From: Natrinema sp. CBA1119
Lineage (GTDB): Archaea; Halobacteriota; Halobacteria; Halobacteriales; Natrialbaceae
Direction of reading: 5' to 3'
Length of the DNA stretch: 64,000 nucleotides
Assembly (NCBI RefSeq): GCF_002572525.1
Contig: NZ_PDBS01000001.1
Location: 868,001-932,000 of the forward strand
Position numbers and translations under genes: made by a program. The notes under the pieces are model-generated. The model saw only the letters and a program-made list of their open reading frames with translations. It made no database searches and had not been told where the DNA came from. Of this stretch, positions 1 through 8,755 are shown piece by piece. Position 1 is the first letter of the stretch, and the number at the start of each line of letters is the position of its first letter.

Positions 1-2
1 CA

Positions 3-431
3 GGACCAGATATTTTCGCGATTAGCGAACGTCTCGATGAGATCGTGAACGGTCAGGTCACGGAAGAAGCTGAGACGAATATCGACGCGCTCATCGCACA
101 CATCGACGACGAGTTACAGTCTGTCGAGTTGGACGACGAAGCGGCAGAGCTAGACGGTTCGCGGGCAATGGCAGCCGAACCCTCCATCGCGCTGGCCGAC
201 GGTGCAGGCCGAACGGTTCGAAGTATCCTCGCGACGGAATTCGACGTGGCTCCCGAAGCCGTACCCGAATACCTCCGTTCCGAAAGTCCGATCGACCGAT
301 TGAACGCCGCGATCGATGCGATTGAATCCTCTCGAGAGGTTACACAATCCGAAGAGTATGGTCGAATCGTCTTCGTTCACCAAGCATATCGATATCGGCT
401 CACGGACCGAGCGGTAGAACTGCTCTCGTAG
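3..431 (+). CDS. Hypothetical protein, 5-prime truncated by the window edge
   Basis: The reading frame is open from the first complete codon (base 3) to TAG at 429-431, giving 143 residues. A GTG at 45 could be a start, but the codons before it read as the same kind of acidic helical protein and there is no ATG, so I treat this as the C-terminal part of a longer gene. The product is acidic and mostly helical, with no membrane segment or motif I recognise. It converges on the MFS transporter gene with a 25-base gap. Function unknown. Confidence 0.6.
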   Translation, partial: GPDIFAISERLDEIVNGQVTEEAETNIDALIAHIDDELQSVELDDEAAELDGSRAMAAEPSIALADGAGRTVRSILATEFDVAPEAVPEYLRSESPIDRLNAAIDAIESSREVTQSEEYGRIVFVHQAYRYRLTDRAVELLS

Positions 432-456
432 CGCCACTCCGTTCGTTTGCTGTTAA

Positions 457-1746
457 TCAATCGCTCCCGACGACCGGCACCGAGGCCGTCGACTCGAGCG
501 TCTCCTCAACCTGCGTATAGACCAGAATCGCCCCGAAGACGGCGAGGACCGTTCCGAAGACGAAGGGGACTCTGAAGCCGAAGCCCACCAGTGCACCCGA
601 GGACAGCGGCCCGATGGCGATTCCGTAGCCGAAGGCCATCGTGAGCACCGACAGCTTCGATCCGGACTCGCCCTCGCCGGCGAGATCACCCGCCAGCGCC
701 AGCGACGGGGCGAAGACCATCGCGGCCGCGATCCCCTGGAACAACCGGGCGACGAACATGAGGGCCGAAGACAGAATGAACCCCTGGACGAGCGTCGTCG
801 GGATCAACAGGACCATTCCGACGACGATGAACGGGCGACGGCCGTACCGGTCGCAGGCCCGTCCAATCGGCGTCTGCAGCGCGACCTGGGCGATGATGAA
901 CGCCGCGAACTGGAGGCCGAACCAGGTCGACCCCTGCTCGAGGCGGGCGTTGACCTGGGGCTGAATGGTCGCGAACAGCGCGATCGCGGTCGCCATAAAC
1001 AGCGACGCGACGCCGAGCGTGAAGATCGGATCGAGCAGGTTGGGTCCCGACCGATCGAAGACGGGAATCGAGAGATCCGCACCGGCGTTCGCGACCGTCG
1101 ACTCCGGATCGGAGACGAGCACCGTCACTAGCACGTAACTGACCGCGGCCGTGATCGTGGCGATGTAGAAGGCGGCGGCGAACCCGTCGACCGTCACCCC
1201 GCCGGGGAGCGCGTACGGGCCCTGACTGACGACCGCACCGGCCACCGCCGGCCCGGCACCGAAGCCGACCAGTCGAAAGGTGTTGTAGACGCCCATGTTC
1301 CCCCCGCGATCGCCAGTCGTCGCGAGTTCGTTCACAAGCGCGACCGACGACGGGATAATGAAGGCGACGCTGACGCCCTGTAGCCCGCGGATGACCAGCA
1401 ACGAGACGTACGTCTCCGCGACGACGTAGGTGATGTTCGTGACCGCCAGCCCGGCGAGGCCGACCAGAATGAACGGCTTGCGCCGCCCGAGGCGGTCCGA
1501 CAACCGGCCGGTAAACGGCTGAAAGCTGCTGTTGAGAAAGCCGAAAATCGAGAGGATGACCCCGGTAATCATCGACTCACCGAGGCCGAACGCCGTCCCG
1601 CTCACGATACCGCTGGTCACGTACAGCGGAATGACGATGATCAGAAACGAGTTGCCGATCCCGTCCGCCATGCGGGCACCCGCCAACGCGAGCACCCGTC
1701 GGTCCACGGCAAACGGTGCGATAACCCGCTCGACGACTCTCCGCAT
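457..1746 (-). CDS. MFS transporter
   Basis: A 429-residue integral membrane protein of usual major facilitator length, with about 12 hydrophobic segments. The motif between TM2 and TM3 (GRLSDRLGRRKPF, about residues 80-92) is the classic MFS motif A, repeated in weaker form at the start of the second half (GRACDRYGRRPF, near residue 300). This is the drug:H+ antiporter-like type of exporter; the substrate cannot be read from the sequence. It is transcribed alone, divergently from the DUF5789 gene. The ATG at 1746 precedes the first hydrophobic segment by a short basic stretch, as expected. Confidence 0.88.
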   Translation of the reverse strand: MRRVVERVIAPFAVDRRVLALAGARMADGIGNSFLIIVIPLYVTSGIVSGTAFGLGESMITGVILSIFGFLNSSFQPFTGRLSDRLGRRKPFILVGLAGLAVTNITYVVAETYVSLLVIRGLQGVSVAFIIPSSVALVNELATTGDRGGNMGVYNTFRLVGFGAGPAVAGAVVSQGPYALPGGVTVDGFAAAFYIATITAAVSYVLVTVLVSDPESTVANAGADLSIPVFDRSGPNLLDPIFTLGVASLFMATAIALFATIQPQVNARLEQGSTWFGLQFAAFIIAQVALQTPIGRACDRYGRRPFIVVGMVLLIPTTLVQGFILSSALMFVARLFQGIAAAMVFAPSLALAGDLAGEGESGSKLSVLTMAFGYGIAIGPLSSGALVGFGFRVPFVFGTVLAVFGAILVYTQVEETLESTASVPVVGSD

Positions 1747-1861
1747 CGACCGTATCTGCGTGATCGGGCCCGATTATAGTTTCGAATCGAAATGTTAGTA
1801 TCCGCGACAGTACGTGCGAGTACGGCAGAACTACAAGCCGCCGGCCCGCGTCCGTCCAGCC

Positions 1862-2116
1862 ATGGCCGACGTCAAACTCAGCCGCATCGAATCCGTCCTC
1901 GAGGACCTCGAGTACCCCATTACCAACGATCGAGCCGCCGCCGAACTCGAGGATGTCACCCTCCTCCTCGCGGACGGCGAGCGAAATCTGGGGACGCTCA
2001 TCGAACGCAGCGGTAGTGATCGCTTCGAATCGATGGACGACCTCGAGTCGGAGCTCAACAACGTCCTCCCGCGGGAAGCCGTCGGCGAGCCGTATCAGTC
2101 GGAGGGCGAGGGATAA
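1862..2116 (+). CDS. DUF5789 family protein
   Basis: An 84-residue acidic soluble protein starting MADVKLSRIESVLEDLEYP. This opening matches my memory of the small haloarchaeal DUF5789 family, whose function is unknown. The ATG at 1862 is preferred over the longer open frame from 1814, because the family begins here and the upstream residues are low complexity. Two helical halves surround a short strand (DVTLLLADGERN); no catalytic motif is seen. The TFS gene follows after 87 bases, so the two may share a transcript. Confidence 0.72.
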   Translation: MADVKLSRIESVLEDLEYPITNDRAAAELEDVTLLLADGERNLGTLIERSGSDRFESMDDLESELNNVLPREAVGEPYQSEGEG

Positions 2117-2203
2117 GCGCCTCGCGCCGGGATCGGAGCCGAAACCGGTCAACGGGCTGAAACAGGCCCCTTAAGTCGCTCCACCTCCGTAGCCCGGACA
2201 ACG

Positions 2204-2512
2204 ATGGAATTTTGCGACGACTGCGGTTCGATGATGAAAGCCGACGACGGGCTCTGGGCGTGCGACAGCTGTGGCTTTACGAAGCCGAAAGGCGACGCCT
2301 CCCAGTACACCGTCACCGACGATCAGGAAGCGAGCGAGGTCATCGAGTCCTCCGGTGAGACCTCCCTGCCCGAGACGAACGCTATCTGTCCGGAGTGTAA
2401 CAACGACCGCGCCCTCTGGTACATGCAACAGATCCGCGCGGCCGACGAGTCCGAGACGCGCTTCTTTATCTGTACTGAATGTGAGCACAAGTGGCGCGAG
2501 GATGATAACTAG
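2204..2512 (+). CDS. tfs: Transcription factor S (RPA12/RPB9/RPC11 family)
   Basis: The archaeal transcript-cleavage factor, which rescues backtracked RNA polymerase by stimulating cleavage of the RNA 3-prime end. At 102 residues it has the family length. An N-terminal zinc ribbon uses C4/C7 and C20/C23, and a C-terminal TFIIS-like ribbon uses C62/C65 and C90/C93. The acidic hairpin reads QIRAADE (residues 76-82); D81-E82 is the pair that reaches the polymerase active site in this family. The gene ends just before a strong hairpin (2521-2561) and converges on trmI. Confidence 0.95.
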   Translation: MEFCDDCGSMMKADDGLWACDSCGFTKPKGDASQYTVTDDQEASEVIESSGETSLPETNAICPECNNDRALWYMQQIRAADESETRFFICTECEHKWREDDN

Positions 2513-2520
2513 AACCGAAC

Positions 2521-2561
2521 TTTTGCGCTGCGGGCGCGGCTTCGCCGCGCCCTCGGCAAAA
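2521..2561. terminator. Bidirectional terminator-like hairpin after tfs
   Basis: An inner perfect 9-bp GC stem (GGGCGCGGC, TTC loop, GCCGCGCCC; 2532-2552) sits inside an outer TTTTGC/GCAAAA pair (2521-2526 with 2556-2561). Read from either strand it is a GC hairpin flanked by a T-run, eight bases after the tfs stop codon and in the gap before the convergent trmI. The same outer design recurs at 21110-21153. Confidence 0.5.
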
Positions 2562-2778
2562 CTTCGATGAAAAGCACTCCTCCCTCCCCGTTGGGTCGGT
2601 CGTCGGCCCGCTCGCTCACCCTTCGGGGTCGCTCGCGGTCGTAATCGGGTAACCGCCTGCCCTTCCCCGAGTCACGGACTCCTCGCGGTGCTCGGAGTCC
2701 GTTCCCGGCCACCGCTCACTCGAGGTCATACTGAATCGATTCCTGAATCCACTGCAACTCGAGGAAAGAGAAACCGCG

Positions 2779-3597
2779 CTATTCGTTGCGCGCGATCGTC
2801 AGATACCCCGTGTGGCCCACGGGGGCGGTCGACGGCCGCGAACCCCGCTCGTCGAACTGCATCTCGCGCTGAATTGTTTCTCGAGTAGTGACATCGGAGA
2901 GGCCGACCTCTCGAGCCGTCTCCGAAACCGCTCGCGTCGACTCGATAAACGGGCTGTAGACCGCGAGGAACCCGCCGTCGACGAGCAGGTCCGGCGCGTG
3001 CTCGACCATCGCGGGCGCGTCGCCCGTATCGAGCGTGCACACGTCGAACGACGACGACTCGAGGTCGTCGAGGTGCTCGAGCACGTCGCCGGTTCGGACG
3101 TCGACCGCGTCCTCGACGCCGCCCAGCGCCATGTTCTCGCGGGCGACATCGGCGAACTCGGCGTCGCGTTCGTAGGTCACGACCGACGCGCCGGCGCGGG
3201 CCATCATGGCCGCGAGCACGCCGGTACCGGTCCCGGCGTCGAGGACCCGATCACCGCGGGCGATCCCCGTCTCGCCCATCACGAGGCCGATATCGCGGGG
3301 CACCATCGGCGCGCCCGTCCGCTCGAACTGGTGAAAGAGATCCGGGCCCCGCAGTCGGCGGACGTGAAACTCGTCGCCCAGATGCGTCTCGATGGTGTCG
3401 CCCGACTGCACGTCCTCGGGGACCTCGAGCACGCCGAGGTCAGTCCCCTGTTCTCCGCCGGGTTTCACGAGGTATTCGCGGTCGTCACGGACGAGCAACA
3501 CCGGGACGCGGTCGTCGCCGCCCTCGGCCCCCGCGTCGGTTTCCGTCTCGGTATCGGTCCCGTCGTCCGCGTTCTCGTCGCCGCTCACTCGAGTCAC
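2779..3597 (-). CDS. trmI: tRNA (adenine-N1)-methyltransferase TrmI
   Basis: SAM-dependent methyltransferase forming m1A57/m1A58 in the T-arm of tRNA. The 272-residue protein begins with a low-complexity Asp/Thr-rich stretch, then the small N-terminal domain typical of TrmI (to about residue 100), then a Rossmann fold with motif [14 protein letters not shown] at 118-130. The catalytic-loop region with [13 protein letters not shown] follows. The GTG start overlaps the stop codon of the NAC gene as GTGA (3594-3597), so the two are translationally coupled; this pairing of NAC and TrmI is typical of haloarchaea as I recall. Confidence 0.88.
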   Translation of the reverse strand: MTRVSGDENADDGTDTETETDAGAEGGDDRVPVLLVRDDREYLVKPGGEQGTDLGVLEVPEDVQSGDTIETHLGDEFHVRRLRGPDLFHQFERTGAPMVPRDIGLVMGETGIARGDRVLDAGTGTGVLAAMMARAGASVVTYERDAEFADVARENMALGGVEDAVDVRTGDVLEHLDDLESSSFDVCTLDTGDAPAMVEHAPDLLVDGGFLAVYSPFIESTRAVSETAREVGLSDVTTRETIQREMQFDERGSRPSTAPVGHTGYLTIARNE

Positions 3598-3992
3598 TCG
3601 AGGGAGGCGACCGCTGCGGCGAGGTCACCGTCGTTGTCCTCGAGGGCCTCGCGAGCCTCGTCCTCGCCGACGCCGGCTTGCGTGGCGACGAGTTCGACGT
3701 CGTCGTCCGGAATCGACGGTTCGGCGTCGCTTCCGGAATCGGTGCTCCCGGTGCTTCCGCCGGCGGACCCAGCCTCGACCTCCTCGGGCGAGCCGATGAC
3801 CTGATAGGTCTCCTGGCCGCGAGCGTCCATCTTCGTGACTTCGGCGTCGTCGAAGACGAGGTCGTACTCGTCGGTGCGGATGATGACCTCTTCGGCGTCG
3901 ATGTCCTCGACGTCGATCCCCATCTGCTCCATCATCTGTTCCATCTTGCGCGGATTGAGTCCGCCGCCGCCTCCTCCAAACATATTCGACAC
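3594..3992 (-). CDS. nac: Nascent polypeptide-associated complex protein
   Basis: The archaeal NAC homodimer subunit, which binds ribosomes near the exit tunnel and shields nascent chains. At 132 residues, a Gly-rich start and basic Arg/Lys/Met helix (residues 12-24) lead into the NAC domain (about 28-75, with the [17 protein letters not shown] strand pair). An acidic linker follows, then a C-terminal UBA domain (about 93-132). It is the first gene of the NAC-trmI pair. Its ATG lies a few bases downstream of an AT-richer stretch (ctttttacttt-like on the coding strand) that could hold the promoter. Confidence 0.93.
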   Translation of the reverse strand: MSNMFGGGGGGLNPRKMEQMMEQMGIDVEDIDAEEVIIRTDEYDLVFDDAEVTKMDARGQETYQVIGSPEEVEAGSAGGSTGSTDSGSDAEPSIPDDDVELVATQAGVGEDEAREALEDNDGDLAAAVASLE

Positions 3993-4065
3993 GTCGCCGC
4001 GGGTTCCCTTTTACTTTGTCGTTCGGTCGAGCGCCAGATGGCGAGGACGGAGTGATGAGGAATCC

Positions 4066-4923
4066 TTACGTCTCACTCGAGCGCGAGTAGCTCGGATCGA
4101 AGAGCTGTGCCGAGGTCGGTTCGGGATCTCCCTCGGTGAGATTGTACTCGGAGAAGTCATCGACGCCGGCCTCGCGGAGGAACTCCTCGTCGTAGACGTG
4201 ATTGCCGGTGAACTCGCCCGGATCGCGCTTGAGAATCTCCAGGACTGTGTCCGAGACGATATCGGGGGTGCGCCAGTCCTCCTCGGTCCCCATCTCGAAG
4301 TAGCGGGTCGCGCGCGTATCGATCGCAGTTACCGGCCAGAAGGTGTTACAGCCGACGTCGTCGTCCGCCAGTTCCTGCGCCAGCGACAGCGTGACGAAGG
4401 ACATCCCCATCTTCGACCAGGAGTAAGCCGCCGCTCCCGGCGCGCGATCGATCTCGACCGGCGGCGCGTTCGTCAGGATCCAGGCGTCGTCCTCGACGCC
4501 TCTGAGGTGATCGATGAATCCCCGCGAGACGAGATAGGTCCCGCGCACGTTGACCTCGTTCAGGAGGTCGTACCGGCTCGCCGGCAGATCCTCGACTGAG
4601 CCTATCTGGATCGCCGAGGCGTTGTTGATGACGATGTTGATCTCGCCCATCTCGTCGATCGCTTCCGCGATGGCCGCCTCGACCGCGTCCTCGTCGCGGA
4701 CGTTTAACTGAATCGCGTGCGTGTCGACGCCCTTTTCGGCGCACTCCTCGGCCGTCCTGTGAATCGTCCCCTCGAGGTCGGAGTCCGAATCGTCAACGGT
4801 CTTTCCCGTCGAGACGATGTCACAGCCCCGTTCGGCGAGCTCGAGTGCGAGTTGTTTCCCGATGCCTCGCGTCGTTCCCGTGATAAACGCAGCCTGGCCG
4901 CTCAGATCTGGTTGCTGTCGCAT
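4066..4923 (-). CDS. SDR family oxidoreductase (HSDL2-like)
   Basis: A classical short-chain dehydrogenase/reductase of 285 residues. The cofactor motif TGTTRGIGK is at 15-23, the NNAS motif at 100-103, and the catalytic pair Y167-xxx-K171 sits in YSWSK. The C-terminal part (residues 235-285) is an acidic extension. The overall pattern resembles the HSDL2-like SDR branch, whose substrate is not known. It is a single gene, with no co-transcribed neighbour that hints at a pathway. Confidence 0.85.
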   Translation of the reverse strand: MRQQPDLSGQAAFITGTTRGIGKQLALELAERGCDIVSTGKTVDDSDSDLEGTIHRTAEECAEKGVDTHAIQLNVRDEDAVEAAIAEAIDEMGEINIVINNASAIQIGSVEDLPASRYDLLNEVNVRGTYLVSRGFIDHLRGVEDDAWILTNAPPVEIDRAPGAAAYSWSKMGMSFVTLSLAQELADDDVGCNTFWPVTAIDTRATRYFEMGTEEDWRTPDIVSDTVLEILKRDPGEFTGNHVYDEEFLREAGVDDFSEYNLTEGDPEPTSAQLFDPSYSRSSET

Positions 4924-5088
4924 TCGTGTGCATTGCTCACACCCACATCATAATAGTCCATTCAAACTCACGGACCGCCGATCGAGGTTTTCGATCCGCG
5001 CCGACGCACGACCGGACATCGCGTCCGAGGAGTTCGACGGCCTGGTGAGGTCTTCGAACGGTCCTCCGGGTCCTCGAACGACCCTCCG

Positions 5089-5577
5089 TCACGTCTCCGC
5101 TGGCGCACCTTCACGCACGTTCACCGCCATCCCCGTCTCGAAGTCCCGAATCGCCGCGGCGTCGAGACGCGCCGTCCCCACGGCGATCAACTCGCCGCGC
5201 TCGTGGACGATCAGCACCTCGTCGCCCGGGCGGATCTCGTCGCCGACCTCGAGCACGAACTTCGTGAAGACGTTCTTCTCGTCGCGGACGAACGGTTCGC
5301 TCTCGTCGTCGATGACGACGCGATACGCGGGGTGTGCAAGCGCAGCGTCGAGTCGGCGACCGCCCTCGAGTCCGAGGGTGAATCGACCATCGGTGCCGAA
5401 GGAGACGATCCGGCCCGCCTCGGCGTGGACCTGCTGTGGCCGCCCCGAGGTGGTGCGTTTGATCGTCAGCGATTCCTCGGATGGGAACAGGGCTGCACCT
5501 GCGCCCCGGCCGAACTGGTAGTCGCCGACGGTCCGGAGTTCCGGGAGACCCGCGCGCCCGTCTGCTGGCTCGCTCAT
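5089..5577 (-). CDS. PUA domain protein
   Basis: A 162-residue protein. The ATG at 5577 (MSEPADGRAGLPELRT) is chosen over the upstream GTG-type extension, which is Arg-rich and poorly coding. The N-terminal half (GDYQFGRGAGAALFP) resembles the segment before the PUA domain of archaeosine transglycosylase-type proteins. The C-terminal half (about 85-155; EVGDEIRPGDEVLIVHERGE, then MAVNVREGAP) is a typical RNA-binding PUA fold. It probably binds RNA, perhaps in tRNA or rRNA modification; no catalytic domain is present. Confidence 0.75.
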   Translation of the reverse strand: MSEPADGRAGLPELRTVGDYQFGRGAGAALFPSEESLTIKRTTSGRPQQVHAEAGRIVSFGTDGRFTLGLEGGRRLDAALAHPAYRVVIDDESEPFVRDEKNVFTKFVLEVGDEIRPGDEVLIVHERGELIAVGTARLDAAAIRDFETGMAVNVREGAPAET

Positions 5578-5771
5578 TGACCGGCGTTCGACCCGGTGCG
5601 TCGAAAGCCCTTCGACCTGCCGGCGTTGCGATGGCACTCGAGGCAGAATCCGACACCGCGTCCGCCGGGTGAGCCGACAGCTGCTCGCGGCGAATGTCCC
5701 ATTTGGTTAGAAAACGAACTGGAACGAGATGGGGAATGTTATAATGATCGATTTATTACTATCGGTATCGC

Positions 5772-5948
5772 ATGGACGTCACGCAAATCGGTCTCGGGGT
5801 GACGCTGCTCGTCATCGGGGCCCTGACACTGATCGGACCGGCCACACTCGTTTCCGGGCCGCTTACGTACCTCGTTACCGGTGCGACGCTGCTCGTCACG
5901 GGGTACGCGCTGTTGATCGGACTCTGGCAGAGCCGGCAGCCGAACTAG
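5772..5948 (+). CDS. Small two-helix membrane protein, 58 residues
   Basis: A short ORF from ATG 5772 to TAG 5946-5948. The product is almost entirely hydrophobic: one helix around LGVTLLVIGALTLIG (residues 7-21), a Gly-Pro turn, then a second around VTGATLLVTGYALLIG (36-51), ending WQSRQPN. The helical-hairpin pattern and the AT-rich patch upstream (gttataatg at 5738-5746, about 29 bases before the ATG) support a real gene with its own promoter. Function unknown. It converges on the NYN gene. Confidence 0.65.
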   Translation: MDVTQIGLGVTLLVIGALTLIGPATLVSGPLTYLVTGATLLVTGYALLIGLWQSRQPN

Positions 5949-6082
5949 GGTCGCTTCCATCCGAAGGGCCGTCAGGAACCGAGAGCCGTCCACCGGTTCC
6001 GGGCAGCAGTCACTGAGAGACGGTGAGACCGGTCTCCCGCTTCGGGGAGTTCGAGCCGACCTTCGTTCGGTTCGTCGACGCC

Positions 6083-6580
6083 TCAGAGGAGAAACGTCTC
6101 GTGGCGGTCGCCGAGGTCAAGGAACGAATCGGCCGCGGCCATGAGTTCCTCGGCCGTCGAGGATTCAAAGGCCATCACCTCGACGCGGACGCCCTCGTGT
6201 CGCAGGTGCGAACAGAGCCGCGAGAAGTCGCCGTCACCCGTACAGAGGACGATGGTGTCGACGTGGTTGGCGAGCGTCACCGCGTCGAGGCTCATCCCGA
6301 CGTCCCAGTCCGCTTTTTTCGTCCCGTCGGAGAACGTCTTGATGTCCTTGATCTTCGGCTCGAAGCCGATATCGACCAGCGCGTCGAAGAAACTCTCCTC
6401 TTCGGGCGAGTCCGCGCGGATGACGTAGGAGATGGCACGCGTGAGCTGGCGGTCCTGAACGGCCTTCTCGAGCAGCGCGGAGTAGTCGATATTCCGGCTG
6501 TGGAGACTCTGTGCAGTATGGTAGAGGTTCTGGGCGTCGACGAGAACGGCGACGCGCTGCCCCGGATGAATTTCCGTCAT
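6083..6580 (-). CDS. NYN domain protein (LabA/DUF88-like)
   Basis: A 165-residue protein of the PIN-like NYN fold, a family of putative metal-dependent RNases. The conserved acidic residues are in place: D15 in AVLVDAQNLY, D91 and D93 in KKADWDVGM, and D116/D118 in CTGDGDFSRL. The fold covers nearly the whole chain, so there is no extra RNA-binding domain. It is a single gene; the divergent upstream neighbour does not indicate a target. Nuclease activity is inferred from the family. Confidence 0.87.
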   Translation of the reverse strand: MTEIHPGQRVAVLVDAQNLYHTAQSLHSRNIDYSALLEKAVQDRQLTRAISYVIRADSPEEESFFDALVDIGFEPKIKDIKTFSDGTKKADWDVGMSLDAVTLANHVDTIVLCTGDGDFSRLCSHLRHEGVRVEVMAFESSTAEELMAAADSFLDLGDRHETFLL

Positions 6581-6652
6581 ATTCTAGCATGTCGCGCGCG
6601 ACCATAAAAAATCGCAGCGTTCGCTCTGATCGCGTTGTGACCGTCGGTGGTC

Positions 6653-7477
6653 TCAGCTTCGGAGCTTCTGAATGCGCTTTTCCGTAGGCGGGTGGGTCGC
6701 GAACAGCGACTGCAGGAGGCCTTTCTCCGAGTTGAAGATACACAACGCGCTCATGCTATCGTCGATCTGAGACTCGCGGCCCTGTGCACCGCTCGATATC
6801 TTCTCGAGGGCGCGGGCGAGCGGGTCGCCGCTGCCGATATACTGACGGGCGTCCTCGTCGGCGACGAACTCGCGGTAGCGCGAGATGGCGAGGACGAAGA
6901 CCATGACGAGCATCTGTGCGATGTTCGAGATGACCATGCCGACGATGATCCCGCCGATGCCACGCTCGCTACTCATGATGTAGACCATATAGGCGACCCA
7001 GCCGACCATCATCGCGATGGAACTCCCCACCACCATCGCGAGGACGTCGCGGTTCTTGATGTGAGCGAGTTCGTGGGCGATCACGCCCTCGAGTTCGTCG
7101 CGCTGGAGGAGCCGGATGAGTTCCGTCGAAACGACGACGACGCCCTTGCCCTTCCGACCGGTCGCGAAGGCGTTGGGGACGCCCATGTCCATGACCATCA
7201 GTTTGGGTTTTTTGATGCCCATATCTCGGCAGAGGGAGTCGGTCATCTGATGGATCTCCTGATACTGGCCGTCTTCGGGCATCGGTTCGGCCTTTCTGGT
7301 CGCCGACCACGTCCCGATCTTGTACTGAATAACCGGTAGCACGAGCAGTCCGACAAGGACTAACGGCCACGCGCCGGTGCCGAGCCAGAGCAGCCCGAAG
7401 CCGCCGACGAGCATGTAGAACGCGAACAGGATCGAGCCGACGATCGCCATTCGCACTTTCAGTCCGAAATCTGTCAT
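6653..7477 (-). CDS. htpX: HtpX-like zinc metalloprotease (M48)
   Basis: A membrane-bound M48 protease thought to degrade misfolded membrane proteins. At 274 residues, two N-terminal TM helices (about 10-32 and 36-52) precede the catalytic domain. The zinc motif HELAH is at 135-139, with the third ligand probably E203 in YREFVADEDA; two more hydrophobic segments lie between them (about 146-170 and 175-198), as in E. coli HtpX. It is divergent from the lysine operon across a 351-base gap. Confidence 0.9.
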   Translation of the reverse strand: MTDFGLKVRMAIVGSILFAFYMLVGGFGLLWLGTGAWPLVLVGLLVLPVIQYKIGTWSATRKAEPMPEDGQYQEIHQMTDSLCRDMGIKKPKLMVMDMGVPNAFATGRKGKGVVVVSTELIRLLQRDELEGVIAHELAHIKNRDVLAMVVGSSIAMMVGWVAYMVYIMSSERGIGGIIVGMVISNIAQMLVMVFVLAISRYREFVADEDARQYIGSGDPLARALEKISSGAQGRESQIDDSMSALCIFNSEKGLLQSLFATHPPTEKRIQKLRS

Positions 7478-7828
7478 GGGGGATGGTAAGTAACGCTCAG
7501 GGATAAATTACGCGAAATTGCATGTCAGGTATTGAATAGCACGATGGTCGGTCAAAGACACAACGGATAAGTTGGTTCAGATCCACGAATCGGATATGCG
7601 CCGTGTCGCTCATCCGACCGTCGGTTCCGTCGTGAGCGGCGTCCCCCTTCGTTTTCTCAAACGTAAACGTGCGTGAGTGTGCTCGCGGCGGGCGTGGCAT
7701 CCCGTCCCGGGTACGATTCGACCGCACGGCCGACCGCACGCAACCGACCACAGATGGCCACCGATCGGAACCGACACACCCTACCGATCGGGGGCCGACA
7801 CACGATCCACCGACACCACAGTCAACAC
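7478..7828. promoter_or_regulatory. Divergent htpX/dapA intergenic region
   Basis: A 351-base gap between the htpX and dapA start codons. A weak open frame on the minus strand (7497-7751) is Arg/Thr-rich and not convincing. The dapA side has an A-rich candidate promoter near 7653-7670 (caaacgtaaacg) and, nearer the start, a 20-base direct repeat pair listed separately. No RNA gene was recognised. Confidence 0.45.
7761..7803 (+). promoter_or_regulatory. Two direct repeats before dapA
   Basis: Two near-identical units lie 26-68 bases upstream of the dapA ATG: CCGATCGG-aa-CCGACACAC at 7761-7779 and CCGATCGG-ggg-CCGACACAC at 7784-7803. Each contains the palindrome CCGATCGG, and the starts are 23 bases apart, about two helical turns. 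The geometry suits a dimeric repressor binding one face of the DNA, or a leader element for the lysine operon. No regulator is assigned. Confidence 0.35.
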
Positions 7829-8755
7829 ATGAGTTCAGCTATCGACCTTTCGGGCGTCTTTCCGGCGATGTGCACGCCCTTCGACGAAGACCGGCGAATT
7901 GACTTCGAAACACTGCAGGCCGACGCCCAGCGCCTCGAGGCCGCGGGCGTCGACGGGCTCGTCCCCGTCGGCTCCACGGGAGAGTCGGCGACCCTGACCC
8001 ACGACGAGCACGTCCGCGTCGTCGAGGCGGTCATCGAGGCCGTCGACGACGTGCCGGTCATCGCGGGCACCGGCTCGAACAACACGCGCGAGGCCCTCGA
8101 GCTCTCCGAACGCGCCGCCGACGCGGGCGCGGACGGCCTGTTGCTCATCTCGCCGTACTACAACAAGCCCGAACAGCGCGGGCTGGTCGAGCACTTCCGG
8201 ACGATCGCGGACGCCGTCGACCTGCCCCAGATCGTCTACAACGTCCCCTCGCGGACGGGGCGAAACATCGAACCCGACACGGCCGTCGAACTCGCGAGCC
8301 ACGAGAACATCGCGGGCTACAAGGCCGCAAGCGGCGACCTCGGACAGATCGGCGAGATCACCGAACGAACGACTGACGAGGAGTTCGCCGTGCTCTCGGG
8401 CGACGACGCGCTCACCCTGCCGACCATCTCGGTCGGCGGGACCGGGACGATCAGCGTCGCCGCGAACATCGAACCCGAGCGGACCTGCGCGATGGTCGGC
8501 GCGGCGCTGGACGGCGACTACGCCCGCGCACGGGACCTCCACCACGAACTCGGGCCGCTGTTCCGCGGGCTCTTCGTCGAGACCAATCCGATCCCGGTCA
8601 AGGAGGCCATGCAGATCCGCGGCTACGGTCCGGCCCGCATGCGCTCGCCGCTCTCCCGGCTGGCCGACGAGTACCGCGAGGACCTCGAGACCGTGCTGGC
8701 CGACCTCGAGCGGGAATCGACCGAAGTGGCGGACGCGGCGGAGGGTGATCGATGA
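7829..8755 (+). CDS. dapA: 4-hydroxy-tetrahydrodipicolinate synthase
   Basis: Condenses pyruvate with aspartate semialdehyde, the first committed step to DAP and lysine. The 308-residue TIM barrel has the GSTGES motif at 48-53, Tyr137 (QIVYNVPSRTG) and the Schiff-base Lys165 (NIAGYKAASGD), all in DapA positions. ATG 7829 (MSSAIDLSGVFPAMCTPF) is chosen because the family begins here; the longer open frame back to 7673 is low complexity. It is the first gene of the lysine operon, and its stop overlaps dapB by ATGA. Confidence 0.95.
   Translation: MSSAIDLSGVFPAMCTPFDEDRRIDFETLQADAQRLEAAGVDGLVPVGSTGESATLTHDEHVRVVEAVIEAVDDVPVIAGTGSNNTREALELSERAADAGADGLLLISPYYNKPEQRGLVEHFRTIADAVDLPQIVYNVPSRTGRNIEPDTAVELASHENIAGYKAASGDLGQIGEITERTTDEEFAVLSGDDALTLPTISVGGTGTISVAANIEPERTCAMVGAALDGDYARARDLHHELGPLFRGLFVETNPIPVKEAMQIRGYGPARMRSPLSRLADEYREDLETVLADLERESTEVADAAEGDR

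Noticed and set aside
7497-7751. An 84-codon minus-strand ORF between htpX and dapA
   Set aside because: Its composition is unlike haloarchaeal proteins (Arg/Thr/Cys-rich, few acidic residues) and no start context is seen.
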